Below, in pieces: positions 22,098-35,361 of a stretch of 64,000 nucleotides of DNA. This DNA comes from Hemicentrotus pulcherrimus (Eukaryota > Echinodermata > Echinoidea > Camarodonta > Strongylocentrotidae): NCBI GenBank assembly GCA_003118195.1, contig BEXV01000055.1, positions 1 through 64,000 of the forward strand, given 5' to 3'. The number at the start of each line of letters is the position of its first letter. Positions within the stretch are counted from its first letter, which is position 1. Position numbers and translations under genes: made by a program. Under the pieces are notes generated by a model. That model searched no databases and was not told where the DNA came from. It saw only the letters and a list, made by a program, of their open reading frames with translations.

Positions 22098-22420
22098 TGC
22101 CCCCGCTCTCTGGCCCGCCTTTATTCACTGCGCCCCCTCTGTATCTCAATTCAAATCTCTACTCAAAACCTATCTTTTCAAATTATAAATTGCAGTTGTG
22201 CGTCGGTCAATGGAGGTGCGCACCATATTTGTCTTTATTTGGTTGATTGCCACTGTTTTTCTATCTATGTTACTTTTGTATTTTTGCTTTTTCTTCTAAT
22301 TTAATTCAACGGGTTATAGTCTTCTCTTAATCAGAACACTGTGCGCTTAGAAACATCAGTATTAAGCGCCTAATAAGTGTTATGTATTATTATTATTATT
22401 ATTATTATCATTATTATTAA
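22098..22420 (+). mobile_element. 5'-truncated L2/CR1-like LINE with (TTA)n tail
   Basis: The ORF end at 22188 is followed by a roughly 200-nt 3' UTR ending GCGCTTAGAAACATCAGTAT and TAAGCGCCTAATAAG, then TTATGTATTATTATT... to about 22420. The stem-like GCGCTTA/TAAGCGC pair followed by a short tandem tail is the type of 3' end recognised by L2-group reverse transcriptases. The tail is shared with the SINEs of this window. Confidence 0.7.
22108..22188 (+). pseudogene. C-terminal end of an L2/CR1-like LINE reverse-transcriptase ORF
   Basis: The plus frame reads LWPAFIHCAPSVSQFKSLLK then TYLFKL and a stop at 22186-22188. LWNxLP...S(V)xxFKxxLKTxLF is the usual C-terminus of the L2/CR1-type LINE polymerase ORF. 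Only this 3' remnant is present; no upstream reverse-transcriptase motifs are seen, as expected for a 5'-truncated insertion. Confidence 0.7.
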
Positions 22421-23235
22421 AAACAGTATTGAGACACGACAAGAAATATACGATAATACAAAATACGCCGGAGAAAGAGAAAGGCGAAAGAGAGAACAGA
22501 AGGAAACAAATTGAAAGAGATAGGGAATGTGTAAAAAGACAGCTAAATTGTTGGTAAAGAAAATAATAAGCCAGTGACTGAAAAAGAAAGTTGAGACGCG
22601 TTACATAATTATAAACGAAATGTATTGTAGTTTTTGATAATAATTAAAAGGCCATTTACTTAAGAGATACGATTCATAAGGGAACTAAAAGTTGTATTTT
22701 TTCAGCATATTAATGACATTCCAGTAAAAACAAATTCTCCTTTGTACTGTTTTATATTAAAGCCTGAACTGAGCATGAACCTCTTAGACTTCTTTTTATT
22801 TTATATACATGTATGAACACTGGCGTCGCGTCGTTTCACGTTCACTTACTTATTTAATTCAATTTTCACTTGTGGTTTTTAACTCGTCAAAACCAATTTT
22901 GACCAAAAACCTTTTTAGTTGTTTTCCTGTGATGATCAAGTGAAATACTCCCTCTCTCTCTCACTCTCTCTCTCTATTTGTATTATCTCATTTGCTCACT
23001 TTCCTTTTTTTATCCCTTTTTCCTTCTCTTTCTCTCTTTAACCAAAAAAATATATACATTTATATGTATCTGTATATCAGCTGAACCCTAAAGAAAAATT
23101 ACAATGTATGAAATGTGAAGATCAAAGGGGGGAAATAATGTGCGTTACTTTCCTTGTACCCCCTCATTCCCGTCTTCTTCTCGTGGATATTAGTTAAAAT
23201 GTTCAATATAATGTTTATAGATATGTTTATATTAT

Positions 23236-23276
<41 letters not shown>

Positions 23277-25907
23277 ATGAGGTGTATGATTATCCGATAT
23301 GTTGACCGGATCCTTGCTAACTGTATACAAGCATACTGAAAATATATTGGGGTCATGAACAAAAACGACTGAGGGAACTATAGCTATATTCATAACATTA
23401 CCAAACAACTTTTCGACCTATACAAAACAAAAAAAAAACAAAAAAGTTACACTAGATAAAGGGTCCATTATTTTATACAAATTTCCATTGTCTGCATTTT
23501 TAGGTGAGCTTCACTGTCATCTATCCGTATCATAACATTTCATATATTTTCCTCACCCCAGAACTCTGTATATTGCATATACATTATTACAAGGACAATG
23601 CTTTGAAGTAACTCGGTCAGGCAAAGAGCCTTTTATAACGCTTATCGATTTAGCTCAAATTGTCAATAAATCGTTTTGAAAACTGATCATATCGAACAAT
23701 CTAAGCTGGAATATATCGTGAGTGACCTATCTGATTTTCATAATCTGCAAGGTCAGTGTATGTGCTTCAAATCAATTTCGAACGTTAATTTTCATCTATA
23801 CTCGTTAGATTGAAGACAATTATCTTGATTTACTCTTTATAAATCCACTTAACCATTTTCCCCAATAAAAGTGAACTATTGTGTTGATATATTCATTTAT
23901 GGCTTTTTCCTAACGATATGCGGTGTAATTGCATTAGGCACAATTTTCTTTCTAAAAGCAATCAGTTGAAAATGTTTGTGTCGGTTGGAATGAGCCAGAT
24001 GTGAATAATGGCCTTCATTGAAATTAAATCTATATTCCGATCTCCACCTTTACTAAAAATCTTCAAGATACGCTTATGAACTGTTATTTAATCTACTTTA
24101 AGAGCATATCGCAACGAGCTGGAACACATCTTTTTAGACTTACCTATCCTACTAATTTTGTATCCTTTTTCAGTTTATCAGTAGTTACTTCTTATATATA
24201 TCCTAAATTTCATTTGTATACACGTGAGTGAGTGAGGTAAAGCCAATGATAGATCCCCGGCAAAAGTTTTGGAGAAGCGAGATCCATTTGCTGTGTATAT
24301 TGTAACATTTCTGTATTTTCCTATCATAATTTCACATGCCCAAAATTTAGAAGCTAATATCGGACGAAATATATTAAATGGATGAAAATAAGTTTTATAG
24401 CTAATATTTAGATGCAAGGGGCTCAAAGTGTACTTAAAGAAAACACAAAGTCCTTTGAAATGACAACTATTTCAAAAGTACAACTATTACTTCTTTTGCT
24501 ACATAAAACTTTTTTTTTTAAAACTGACGTCATCTTACAGACATTCCAATGGAGATTGGCAGTCATCTTCTCGATATTGTAGAATGATTCGTTTCAATAT
24601 TAACCTATTAAGAGGAATGGGCGACATTTTCAGGCCAAATTGCAATTAATCGAAAGGACAATATTTGAATTGAGATAATTCCGTACTCATTTGCACCCAA
24701 TCATATACATTTGAAAGATTAAAAGTAAATGTTCTTAAATTGGGCTCAATTTAGTACGCCTGCTCGGAGAGTGTGGACATCCTTTGCTGGATTGGTAGAT
24801 GTATTCAGTGAGCTTCATTTGCTGATTAGACTATTAATGTGATTGCTTCATGTAATGTGGAATAATGATCTCACACTTTCCTTCTCACTTCTTCAAACAC
24901 CTGTAACACACGATGTTGACTTGATGTTATTTTGTGAAGCATTGGAATTTTCTAATGCAAATCAAAGCTGTATTTCTGAAAACCTTGAAACTACCCTCAT
25001 CTTAAAACATAATGTCATGATCAATGATTTTGACTAACAATCTAATATTCTGAATACTAAAAACTATATTTTGTTCATCATGTTTTATACAAGGTTCTCA
25101 TGTAAAAAAAAAATCTTGAATACAATAGAGGTAACCGTGTAATATAATAGGCGAACGAACACGAGATGAAATGTGAAATACACTACTGTTGTTCGTTTAT
25201 CCCTGTAACTAAGCTCGGTTTCCGATTACTTTTTAAGTTCGTATTCTCTTCGGAGCATGTCTTTTCTAGTCCATTTAAAATATCGAATGTGTCAAAATAT
25301 TATTAAAGCAGATCAAATTTTGATTCGATGTACTCGGACGCGTCGGGCTCATTAATGAGACTCCAAGAATTGTCGAGTGAACCCAATATCAATCTACCGA
25401 ATGCTCTCATCTCTGGCCGCTTCCCCCGAGGCGTATGACTGTGCTAAGGAAACGGTGATTGAAAAATCTTGTACGCACAATACTACAAACAAGCCAAAAT
25501 ATTATTAGCAACCCCTCTGCCTTCTGACGCACCGTCTGTTTGTTCCGCCTCATATACACGTGCGTAGTAATATAAAAAGGAAGCAGATAACATTATGTTT
25601 GTCCAGTATTAAATTCCTATGTTCACCATTAAGTAGAAATTCAATATTCCGAGACATCACACAACTTTCCCCCCATACATTGTATATATCATCACCGGCG
25701 TACTGATTGGTGGGAGGGAGGGGGGGATACCCCCTATAATACAATTCAAACCTGTTTTATTGCTAATTTGACACCAGTGATTTAAAAATGTTGCTGAAAC
25801 GACATGATTTCCCGTTTTTTTTCTTCTTCTCACTTTTGCCTATATAATGCCACCTGGTAGTGAAAACAGTTTTTTGCTTATATTACGCAATTGTGTATCA
25901 TGCTGTA
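22421..25907. other. Non-coding stretch
   Basis: Purine-rich to about 22560, CT repeat near 22950, (TA)n at 23240-23273, then A+T-rich DNA in which I see no gene or recognisable repeat. Confidence 0.45.
23240..23273. repeat. (TA)n microsatellite
   Basis: About 17 TA units. Confidence 0.95.
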
Positions 25908-26196
25908 GAGATGTTGTGGTCTAGGTGATACGTCGTTGGTCTGTGGATCACATGGTCTGCTGTTCAGGTCCCACCGCCACACTAATGTCCTTAGCAAGAC
26001 TTTAACCTTCATTTGCCACTCTCCACCCAGGTGTTATACGGGGAGCGGTAGGAAGGAATTCCTTAAATGCTGTGAGCACCGGAAACGGTAGCCTAGCGGA
26101 GACGGGATGATATGGTAGCGCCTTGATCACCTTGTGTAGTACAATATGTGCGCTATGAAAATATCAGTACTATTATTATTATAATCATTAATATTA
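25908..26196 (+). mobile_element. tRNA-derived SINE, copy 3 (full length)
   Basis: Begins GATGTTGTGGTCTAGGTGAT with a tRNA-like head and degenerate B box (CTGTTCAGGTCCCACC). It continues ACTAATGTCCTTAGCAAGAC, TTTGCCACTCTCCACCCAGG, GGAATTCCTTAAATGCTGTG, AGCGCCTTGATCACC and GTGCGCTATGAAAATATCAG, and ends in ACTATTATTATTATAATC. It is the most complete copy and the reference for the other three. Confidence 0.8.
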
Positions 26197-29039
26197 TCTT
26201 GTAACAGTTAGAGCAGCGTCGTTAACCTCTGCCAAAAGAAAATAATTAGGGTTAATATGCAGTCGGCTACGCTATACCTGTTTGTAGGTGGATGAAGTGT
26301 CATTTTTGGTATTATTTACTTAGTCAAACATGTTTTTTATGTCTTGTTAACACGATCACAAATATTTTCGTAAAATTAACACAATGACAATTTTAATACC
26401 ATAATTATTGAATACGCTTTTGTCATATTTGCATATTTCAATGAGTGACACACAAGGCTATTCAAATTGCCTTAGGCTGATTTTTTCGAAAGTACTTTCC
26501 ATCGTGTTAGTTGCTATTCACTTAACTACTTATTTTTTGGTGTTCATACATGGATATACAATAAAAAGAAGTCGAAGAGATTATGCTCAGTTTTCAGCCT
26601 ACCATATAAAACAGTGCATATTAAATTTGTTTTTTACTGTAAAATCATGAATATGCTAAAAATAAAAACATTTTGTAGTCCCCTAAATGATCATATTTCT
26701 AAAGTAAATGACCATATACATATTTTCACCAAAATACATTACATTTCCTTTGCATTTAACGCCACTCATCCCCTTTCTAGCTCATCGCGATACTATTGTT
26801 AATACATATTATGCTAGGTATCAATGAAAAAAATAATAAGGATGTGGATGAAACACATATCAAGAAAGAGGGTATCTCGCCCAGATCGGAAGCTTTCGTC
26901 CTTCCATGACCCCTAACTTTCCATTAGCCTAATAGCTACTGCGACAAGAGAGGAAGTCGTACTAGTGAACGGTGATCACCTACACCCTGGAGAAATCCTA
27001 CCTTGTAATTCGAAGACCAATCATTTCTAAACACATGTACAATGATTTATTTATTTCTTCAAGTCAAGGTTGATCCGGATTCCGTGAAACCGTCATGTCA
27101 TCGGGATTTTCCTTTGCCTAAAAACTTTTAAAAATGGATGTCTTCACAGCTCTAAAATGGCAAGTTTTTGTACATGGTATACCACATAGGTGAACGATTT
27201 ATCGTATATCCATAAAAAGCGCCCGGCAAGGGAGTAGTACGTTTTGCATTACCTTATGTTGATAAAGCGCCCATAGACTTATACTCCAACCATGCCTAAT
27301 TATGAGACCGGAAAATTATGTTCATGTCTCCGGAAAATGAAGATGAAAACAAAAATTGACATATCAGACAGAAAACTCATTTTCTCCTTTACTTAAATGC
27401 ATCTGTGTGAGCTACATAATTACATACCACATCGCATCTCTTTCGCTGAATGAGCGTCGTTCGGTGCGGCAGAATTAGGACTTATTTTAAAAAGAACTAG
27501 CTAGTTAATTCCACTAAAGATCTACATCTACGATATATAGCGTAATGAAAGCAGAACATAGGGCTATATCACCAGAGCGAGACCTCGGTAACGGTGATTA
27601 TAAAGGGTAAATATGCTTCTATAATTATATGATACCAATAATTATTATCTGACCGAGGAATCCCGGAATGATTTATAAGACCTAGAAAAGGGGGACACCA
27701 GACATCAAAGAAAACCGCCATGCTGTTCAAGGTCACGGTCTAGGATGATCAAATTCGTTTTTCATGGTGCATTATGATAACTTTAGACCTCAATGATGAT
27801 TCATTTTTACAAATTTGTCTGTACAGGAGCAATTGGTACATAGCGGAACACATGGGATAAAATGGCATTCCGGAAAGCAACAGCATAGTCGATACGTATT
27901 ATGTAAACACATTTCTTGTCGGCAAGGTCATGAAACCTTTACCTCACAACATTTTTAATTTGAAAATTTCTCACAAATACACGTTTCAAATCAAGTTTTA
28001 GCGGCACATGTCAGTCAATATGTGTGTCATCAATGTGACTGTTTTGTTGAATTCTGTTTGACGTCATATTTTGCACTGTAACAGATTCATGGGTTACCAT
28101 TCACTTGCCACGTTTTTTGCTTCCTCTTCATATTTACCGCTGGTGAATGATGTAACCTTTAAGTTTTAAAATTGACGGGGATTCCAGCACTATTGTCGCT
28201 GTAGGACGACGAAAACGCAATAGTAGTTGTGGCGCCAACTTTTCCCTCGATCAAAAGCCTTTAATGCGATCAGAAGCGCTTAGATACAGGGCAGACTTAA
28301 AGGTGTCTTACCGAAGGAATTGGATTCATTTACTCAATTTAAATCATTAAATGATTTCATGTCTCCATGGCATCACGTCACTTCTCTAAACGTCACTCTT
28401 TCTTACCCAAGCATTACCCAAGCAATCATGCAATCATGCTAAAAGATGTCGATCCGATGCGATCATGCTTCCCTCGCGCAAAAGCTCCCGGGAAAGAATC
28501 TGGTACGTTTCTGTATTCCCCCGTATTCACCACACACTAGCCGCCTACGTCATCCAATACTCCCCTATTTATTTTAAGTTACAGCTATCCTTAATTGCCT
28601 TCTTAATCCGATGATACTTTGGGAGCTCAAAACCGGAGCAGAGTACACCTGAATATGTATTTCCTTACAGGTAAAACGATAGTCAGCCTATAAATACGTT
28701 TGAGTTCCAAACATATATCTCCCGAGATTTTATTTCTTACACTTTGCGGTGAGAAGTCCCTTTTGAAAGACCTCGTACTGCTTGAACGAAACACGTTGAT
28801 TGTCTTAACAAATCGTCTTGTATATTCCTCGGGGATCTATATCGACACTTCGCCGGGAATTGGTCACATAATATGACCGCAATTCTTACCTTAATCTCAT
28901 CTTTGAAAGCTTTTTCAACTTATTTTGTATCTCCAAAGACATCACAGCCTCTCACATTGAGACCGGAAAGTAGTGATCTGCTGGTATTAGTGGCCGTAAA
29001 TCTAAGTCACACAAAGTGCCTCTGATTTTTGGCCGACTT
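26197..29039. other. Non-coding stretch
   Basis: No exon, repeat or regulatory array that I can support. Minor local duplications occur near 28.42 kb (acccaagcattacccaagca, atcatgcaatcatgc). Confidence 0.4.
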
Positions 29040-29172
29040 TTTAAAAATTTGCCTTGAATGGTGAATGGATACCTGGAATAGAGTAATTCCTTGAAAACAG
29101 TCAGCACCGAAATCGCTAGCATAGCCAAAACCCGGGCTAACATACAGGGGGATATGAGTGCCAGAAAGGTAT
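29040..29172 (+). mobile_element. SINE fragment, copy 4 (body only)
   Basis: TGAATGGATACC...AGTAATTCCTTGAAAACAGT, CAGCACCGAAATCGCTAGCA and AACCCGGGCTAACAT align with the body of copy 3 (GGAATTCCTTAAATGCTGTG, AGCACCGGAAACGGTAGCCT). The tRNA-like head is missing or unrecognisable. Confidence 0.5.
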
Positions 29173-31835
29173 CCAATATTGTTAATAAAATTCTATTTAG
29201 ATTTCCTTAACATTTTCAACTGACATTTGACTGTTTTGAAAAAGATAATTCTAAAACAGAGCAAATCATTTTAAAGTGTAATTCACCAACACGCAAATGA
29301 ACTATTGTCCATTATTACCCGTGATTAAATCTTCCAGTGATAATACAAGTAGAAAGGAATCAAATCTGTTCCGTCTGAAGTTTCTGAGGAGTTGAATTCA
29401 CCCAGGGAAAAATTGAAGTAGAATTATACAGTTAACGAATTGGGACACATTATAGGGGGGGAATCGAGATTTCGTGCTTCCAAAACATTACGATTACCAC
29501 CACTTTAAAAAAACATTGAGATTAACACCACTTTAAAACACAAGATATATTTCACCAAATAACACAGGTTGTTTAAAGTAAAAAAATTACCAGAGATTGT
29601 TCTTTCAATAAGATGCGTTCAATGCATGGCGCGTGATTGTAAATTAATTCTACTTTCTTTATGAATCGCCAATCGATGAAACGACCTTGAAAAAATCAGG
29701 AATAAAATGAAATTTCATTTTATAGAGGCGTTTTGTAATCCTTGGCAGTTTCTACAGAGGTGTTATGCTGTCACCTGGTGTTATTGAAAGTTATGACTAC
29801 CCCGTATAGACATCAAAATAGTTCTCTTTGTTATTAAACAATCTACAGCCGCAAATGTTTAATTTTCTTCGTTCCCGTATTGTTTGATTCCTTCCATTCT
29901 GTCTTGATATCAAATACTAGTAGTCTAAGGCTACAACAACTTTTACTCGGTTATATAGGAGATATCGATGTACCTATGGATCAGATGGTATTCAGAGAAA
30001 GACAACAAAAATCTTTTTTATTCGTCAGCGGGTCCATCATTGTCAAGATATTTAGAATAATTCGCTATATGACCAATATCTGGATTTCATTTGGCTGTTT
30101 TCGAAAACGTTTTCTATTAAAGTTTAACGACATCCTGTTCATGTAAAGAAGGTGCTTCTCTTTTGTAAAACCAAGATTTGATATTACAAACCTTTCATGA
30201 GGAGTTATCCCTTACAAACCATGTTTGCAATTTGGTTAGATGGTCATGGACAAGGTTAGATATAAAGCAATAATTATATCCTGATCAGAATGATTTAGTT
30301 TTTAGTCCGTCCCTTGGATATTCCTATACAATAACAAAATATGTTCTCCTCTTCAGAGGCAAAGTACCCCGACCTTCATACTGCATATTGTAGAAAGTAA
30401 ATTCTCCCAGAGAGACTATCATCTTTATCTCTTGATCAAATATGTTTTTGTTGTAGCAGTCTAAAAATTCCCCCCAAAGAGATGTTCGCATCTGCTTCCA
30501 AGTCTCAGCGGCCATCATACGAGAGATAAGCCTTCAGATTATTCTCGGATGAGCTGAGAAAAGTGACACCTTTGATGGATGGTTGAGACGGGTGGAATTG
30601 TGTTTGCTCAATTACGGATACCATTATGTGATAATATTGCATGCTTTGTTCAAGAGCAATCCAATTATCTGCTTCCAACAAAAGACGCATGCGCATCGGT
30701 GTCACATACTTCTTTGGGGCTCTCATGATCGGTTCGTCTCCACGAAAAACACCTTTTCATTCTAGGATCTATGCCAATCTAATCATTAAGATCATGTTAA
30801 ACTATCCTCGTGAGACGTTTTCCCATCAAAAGCAGATCTTAAAAATTCATATATTTCATTCTTTTGTAGCTAAAGAAATGCGCAATGTATATTGTGAACG
30901 GACAACTCTTAGTTGAGTTGGTATTCATATTGAGTTAATCATCACGAAGTCACGTTAAACATGACTTCTGTATATTCAATCCGTACACGTAGTTTCTATT
31001 TCATTTAACTTCATGAGCAAGATAAATTGCGATATTACCATTTAGAATAGACTTATAGTCAAGTTATCAAATTTATAAAGAATGGATTTGTGACATTTGG
31101 TTACAAAAACGCACACGCTTTTTCTCAAGTATAAGTCTGATGTGATCATTAGAAATTACACAACTATACTTAAACAAATTAAAGGTCTCTGGGATAAGGG
31201 ACTCCACATACTTTCGGAAACGAATAAAGAACCTGTAGTGGTCGAATCGCCCGACTATAACGTAAACCATTTCCCAAACTTCACTCAAGCGAAACATTCA
31301 GTGGACCAAACCAAATTCATAATTCACATTAAAGATTTACATCTGTCCTCGTTCTACTCCTTTTCAATTATGATAATGAATTAGATAATTGAATAAGGCG
31401 ACCTTGCTTCCAAACACAATCAATATTTTGCTTTCAGTTCCTTCTGACGAAAATGTTGTCAAAACGCATCTTTGTAATTGTGATTTTGATTAATAAAGTG
31501 CATTGTTTAGTGAGTCATTACATTAAAATAAATGTCTAACCTGCAAATGTGTAAAAACGTATTTACTATATGGAATATATAATAAGATGTGTTACGTAAT
31601 CTATCACGGGAAGCATTAATCAAATTGGATTTGGGAGTCACGCCGTGGAAAATTGTTCCTTTACAATTCTTGTATACCTGCATGGGGTTAGGTAAAACGT
31701 AAGTATCGGACTAAATAGTAATTCGCCAAATCTCAATTAAAATTAATTCTGAAAAGATGATTACTTATGATAACATTAATAAAAAAAAACTAATGAGATG
31801 TATACAAATATTTGAATAAAACATTGTTGAAATTA

Positions 31836-31935
31836 TCATTATTGCTATCATCGTCATTGTCATTATCACTATCATTATTATCGTTATTATTATCATTATG
31901 TCAATATTGTCATCATCACCACTATCATTATCGTT
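31836..31935 (+). repeat. Imperfect (ATT/ATC)n repeat
   Basis: ATCATTATTG...TCATTATCACTATCATTATTATCG and similar over about 100 nt. Confidence 0.85.
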
Positions 31936-34134
31936 TTGTAATTTGTTACCTTGTTATATATTCTATCTAGAACTGCCTGTGTTCAATTAGCCTAACATCT
32001 GGAAATATAAATTATATAATAGTTGTATGACGACACTTGCTCATATTTTACCATACAGCGCTTTAACTTACTACTAGAAAGCCATTCGACCTGCTGTCTC
32101 CAAACAGACTATAGGTCAAATTACTTTTTCTTTTGAGGGTCCCCTAATAATATGATAAACATTTAAACCTTTCTTCAGGCACCCACTGTGTACAGAGCGG
32201 AATATTTTTGAACGACATGAAAGTAGTATTGTAATTTAATTCATTTCTATATTTACTTATTAATATTCGTAGTTATTTTATTTTGGTACATAACGCCCAT
32301 ATTAATTTGATTAATCGCCGTGTATTGAGATGCTCGTCAAACATTGCTAATAGAATTTGTGACGAGCAGGCATGATAATAAACCGCGTGCTAAATGATTA
32401 CTTTATACTGCCTAGAGCTTTCATTATGCTTATACGAACAAAACACAGTGAGCGGATCCTACGATGCCCAGTTAATCAACTTCCCCTTTTTTACGCAACC
32501 CCATCCCAAGTAACTCCTTGAGTTGAGGCAAAGGTAGAAGCAAGCCGTGCCCCCTTTAAAACCCAAAGGTACATAACGCACGTATGTACAAAACAAACAC
32601 ATTCACTCACGCACAAATATCCCCATCCACACTAAAACAAGATCACCGAATCGGTGTAACCCAATTATTTTGATAGGCTTTGAAATATGATAACCTATTC
32701 TTTGTTTATTTGTTGTTGTTGTTTTGTTATGTTATTGTTTGTCAGAGAAATTTAGTTAATTTTTTTTCTTCATAATTTAGCATCTATACAATTGTGAGAA
32801 CCTTTCTTGGTAATATTTCATTTGTACTATCATTCCCATTTACGTCAGACTTTTAGCCCCCACCCTCGACCCCCTTCACGAAAACCTGGACCCACCCCTG
32901 ACGGTTTCCAGAGTTAGACATATCCATTATAAGTATGGTTGGTTGTGTGTGCGGGTGGGAGTCACACCTCAACAAAGGGAGATGTTTCTGAGACTTACAT
33001 TAAATAACAAATATTTGCTGAGAGCCAATGAACCATTTGCTGGGAGGCAGGTCCCGGTTGAGGTGGGTAAGGTAAGTTCTCCCTTCTCGGCGAATAATTC
33101 CAGACGCTTACTCTCCAGGTAAAATAGAAAAGCCGCCTTTCTTTAGCCTTGTCTTAAAGGAACAAAGAGGAGTTTAAGAGAGGTAAAACTTGACTAAATC
33201 ATTCACTTGCGAGAAAGGAGGCAATTATATAAACATGAATAAGCAAATAGGGGCAATGATAGCATTAGTTGCATTGCGGTTTACACCTATTTTGCATACT
33301 AGTTCTCGGAAACTTCCATCAATACAAAAAGAAGAAGAAAAAGAAAATATAACATAACAACATCAACAACGATAAACACATCCTCTCAAGTCAATATTAT
33401 TATATTTGACCCTTCACTGTTTACTTTTCCGACCCAGATTAAGAGAAAATGTATTCCGTTCCTCAGCTTCACCACCAATACTAATGCTCGCCAACAACGA
33501 TATTGAGTGGGTGGGGTGTTAAGCCCACAATCTCTCCCCCTAGCGACAACAATAGAGTATGTGCAAATGTTATTGAAGTTATAATTAAATTGAGATTCAT
33601 ATTCGTTACTTTTGACCGGGGCAACACTTTGAAATGAACTAAAGTCTGAGACAAGCAATATTGATGAAAAATAGATCAAGTAGTCTAGCAAAGCTTTGAT
33701 TCTGCCGGGGATGCCTGTAACAGTATGCAGGTATGTATAAATACATTCCTCGCAGACAATGGGCTAGCTTTGACAGATGGAATCGGTATAATGCACGTAG
33801 CCGGTTAGGATTGGGGTTAAACAAAAATACCCGTCATATTCCCGGGAGGAGATGTCTGTAGAGTTGGGTTGCGTGTAAGGGGAATACAATTAAGATGTTG
33901 TTTTTGCTTCGAAATTAATTCTGTACCTCAAATGTGCTAGGCTGCAGTGTATGTATTTGATTGACAAGCAAAGGGCTCTGTCTTCCCATACATTTACATA
34001 TTAGTTATTACATTCGATAAATCATAGATATATAGAAATTGACAGCTTATGGTTAATGCAATGAATTTAATTGACATTCTGCACACACACAAAAATGCAT
34101 GATACATTACAATGATTATAAGTCACTTCACAAG

Positions 34135-34490
34135 CCGCTTCCCGTCTCTTTCCCTCTCTATCGTTCTAATTCCCATGACAATTTCTCCCTTCTCTCTGTT
34201 TGTGTCTCCCCTTTTACCTCCCTACCATACACATTTATATCCATCGTTCCCTCTCCAACCCTCTCCCCTTCTCTCTCTCTCACTCTCTCTCTGTTTTTTC
34301 CATCTCTCTTCCTGCATTTATCCAGAGTCTGTCTCACTTTCTCTACCTCTCTCTTGTTGTTATCTTCATGTCTTTTGCTATCTTTCTCTCTCACCTTCAC
34401 CTTTACCTTATTTTCCATTCTCTCCCTTTCTCTTTTTCTCTCTCTTTTTTTCTCTGGCTATCTCCCGGGTACCTATCTCTCGGAACTTGT
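34135..34490 (+). repeat. Long pyrimidine (CT)-rich tract
   Basis: About 350 nt dominated by C and T with (CT)n cores. All three plus frames and one minus frame stay open because stop codons cannot form easily; none is a gene. Confidence 0.85.
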
Positions 34491-35279
34491 AATCTAAAAA
34501 TTCAATAAGTTTTTCCATGAGAAATAATGTAACATTTCCTGAACTTCATTGATCTTTCATACTTTCTCTCCAGTACACCGAAATCAAATTCGAGTTTTTT
34601 TGTTTGTTTCAAGAATTACAAGTAACAAAACAGAAATATAACATGGACATCATTCACTCCATCCATTATCTTCCAATGAATGTTAATTCTTTGTTTAAAA
34701 ATACTATTAATGATAATTGCTATTAAACTTTAAGTATTACAAACCATCATATTCAATACATTAACAGGATTAAAGAAAATATTGGGAAGATAATAAAATT
34801 AATCATCACCCAGCAATCTGATACAAGTTAACAGTTGTGCTTTTTGTTTTAATTCTTAAATTGGAAAATTGAAAATTGAAACGTTATCGGATCCGAGGAT
34901 GATACATCTAAACAGATTCTGAACAATCAGCCTACTGTGTTTAAATAACCTTTGTTGTGCACAACAATAAATGTCAGACAAGTGCAAACATATTAAACCT
35001 CTCAAACGGAATAATGAAAGAAAATGAAAGAGTGTTTGAATCAATGCTCGTGTAGGCGTTCAGATCCACAGCCGAGTCATTCTAATTCGATTAAGGTGGC
35101 AATGTCCCGTTGCTGACTACCATTTTTCACATGGATGAATGTCTATTATAACATGAAGGCAGATGCATCAACTGTTCTCGAAGGGAAACACTTTCCAGTC
35201 AACAGCATGAAGAAGAGGTGCATAGGGAGCCACAGCCCCCTCACAGCATTACGTAATAGCACACAGTACTATACCCACC

Positions 35280-35361
35280 CTGTGTGTGTGTGTATGTGTG
35301 TGCGAGAGACAGAGAGATAGAGAGAGAAAGAGAGAATGTGTGTGTGTGTGTGTGTGTGTGT
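35280..35361 (+). repeat. Compound (TG)n-(GA)n-(TG)n microsatellite
   Basis: TGTGTGTG, then GAGAGACAGAGAGATAGAGA, then TGTGTGTG again. Confidence 0.9.

Noticed and set aside
30324..30726. Two abutting minus frames that together could be a frameshifted gene
   Set aside because: Each is within chance length, no homology is evident, and the junction shows no clear single-base slip signature.
34099..34508. Three overlapping plus frames of 102-132 codons and a minus frame with Arg/Glu repeats
   Set aside because: All derive from a pyrimidine-rich low-complexity tract in which stop codons are rare.
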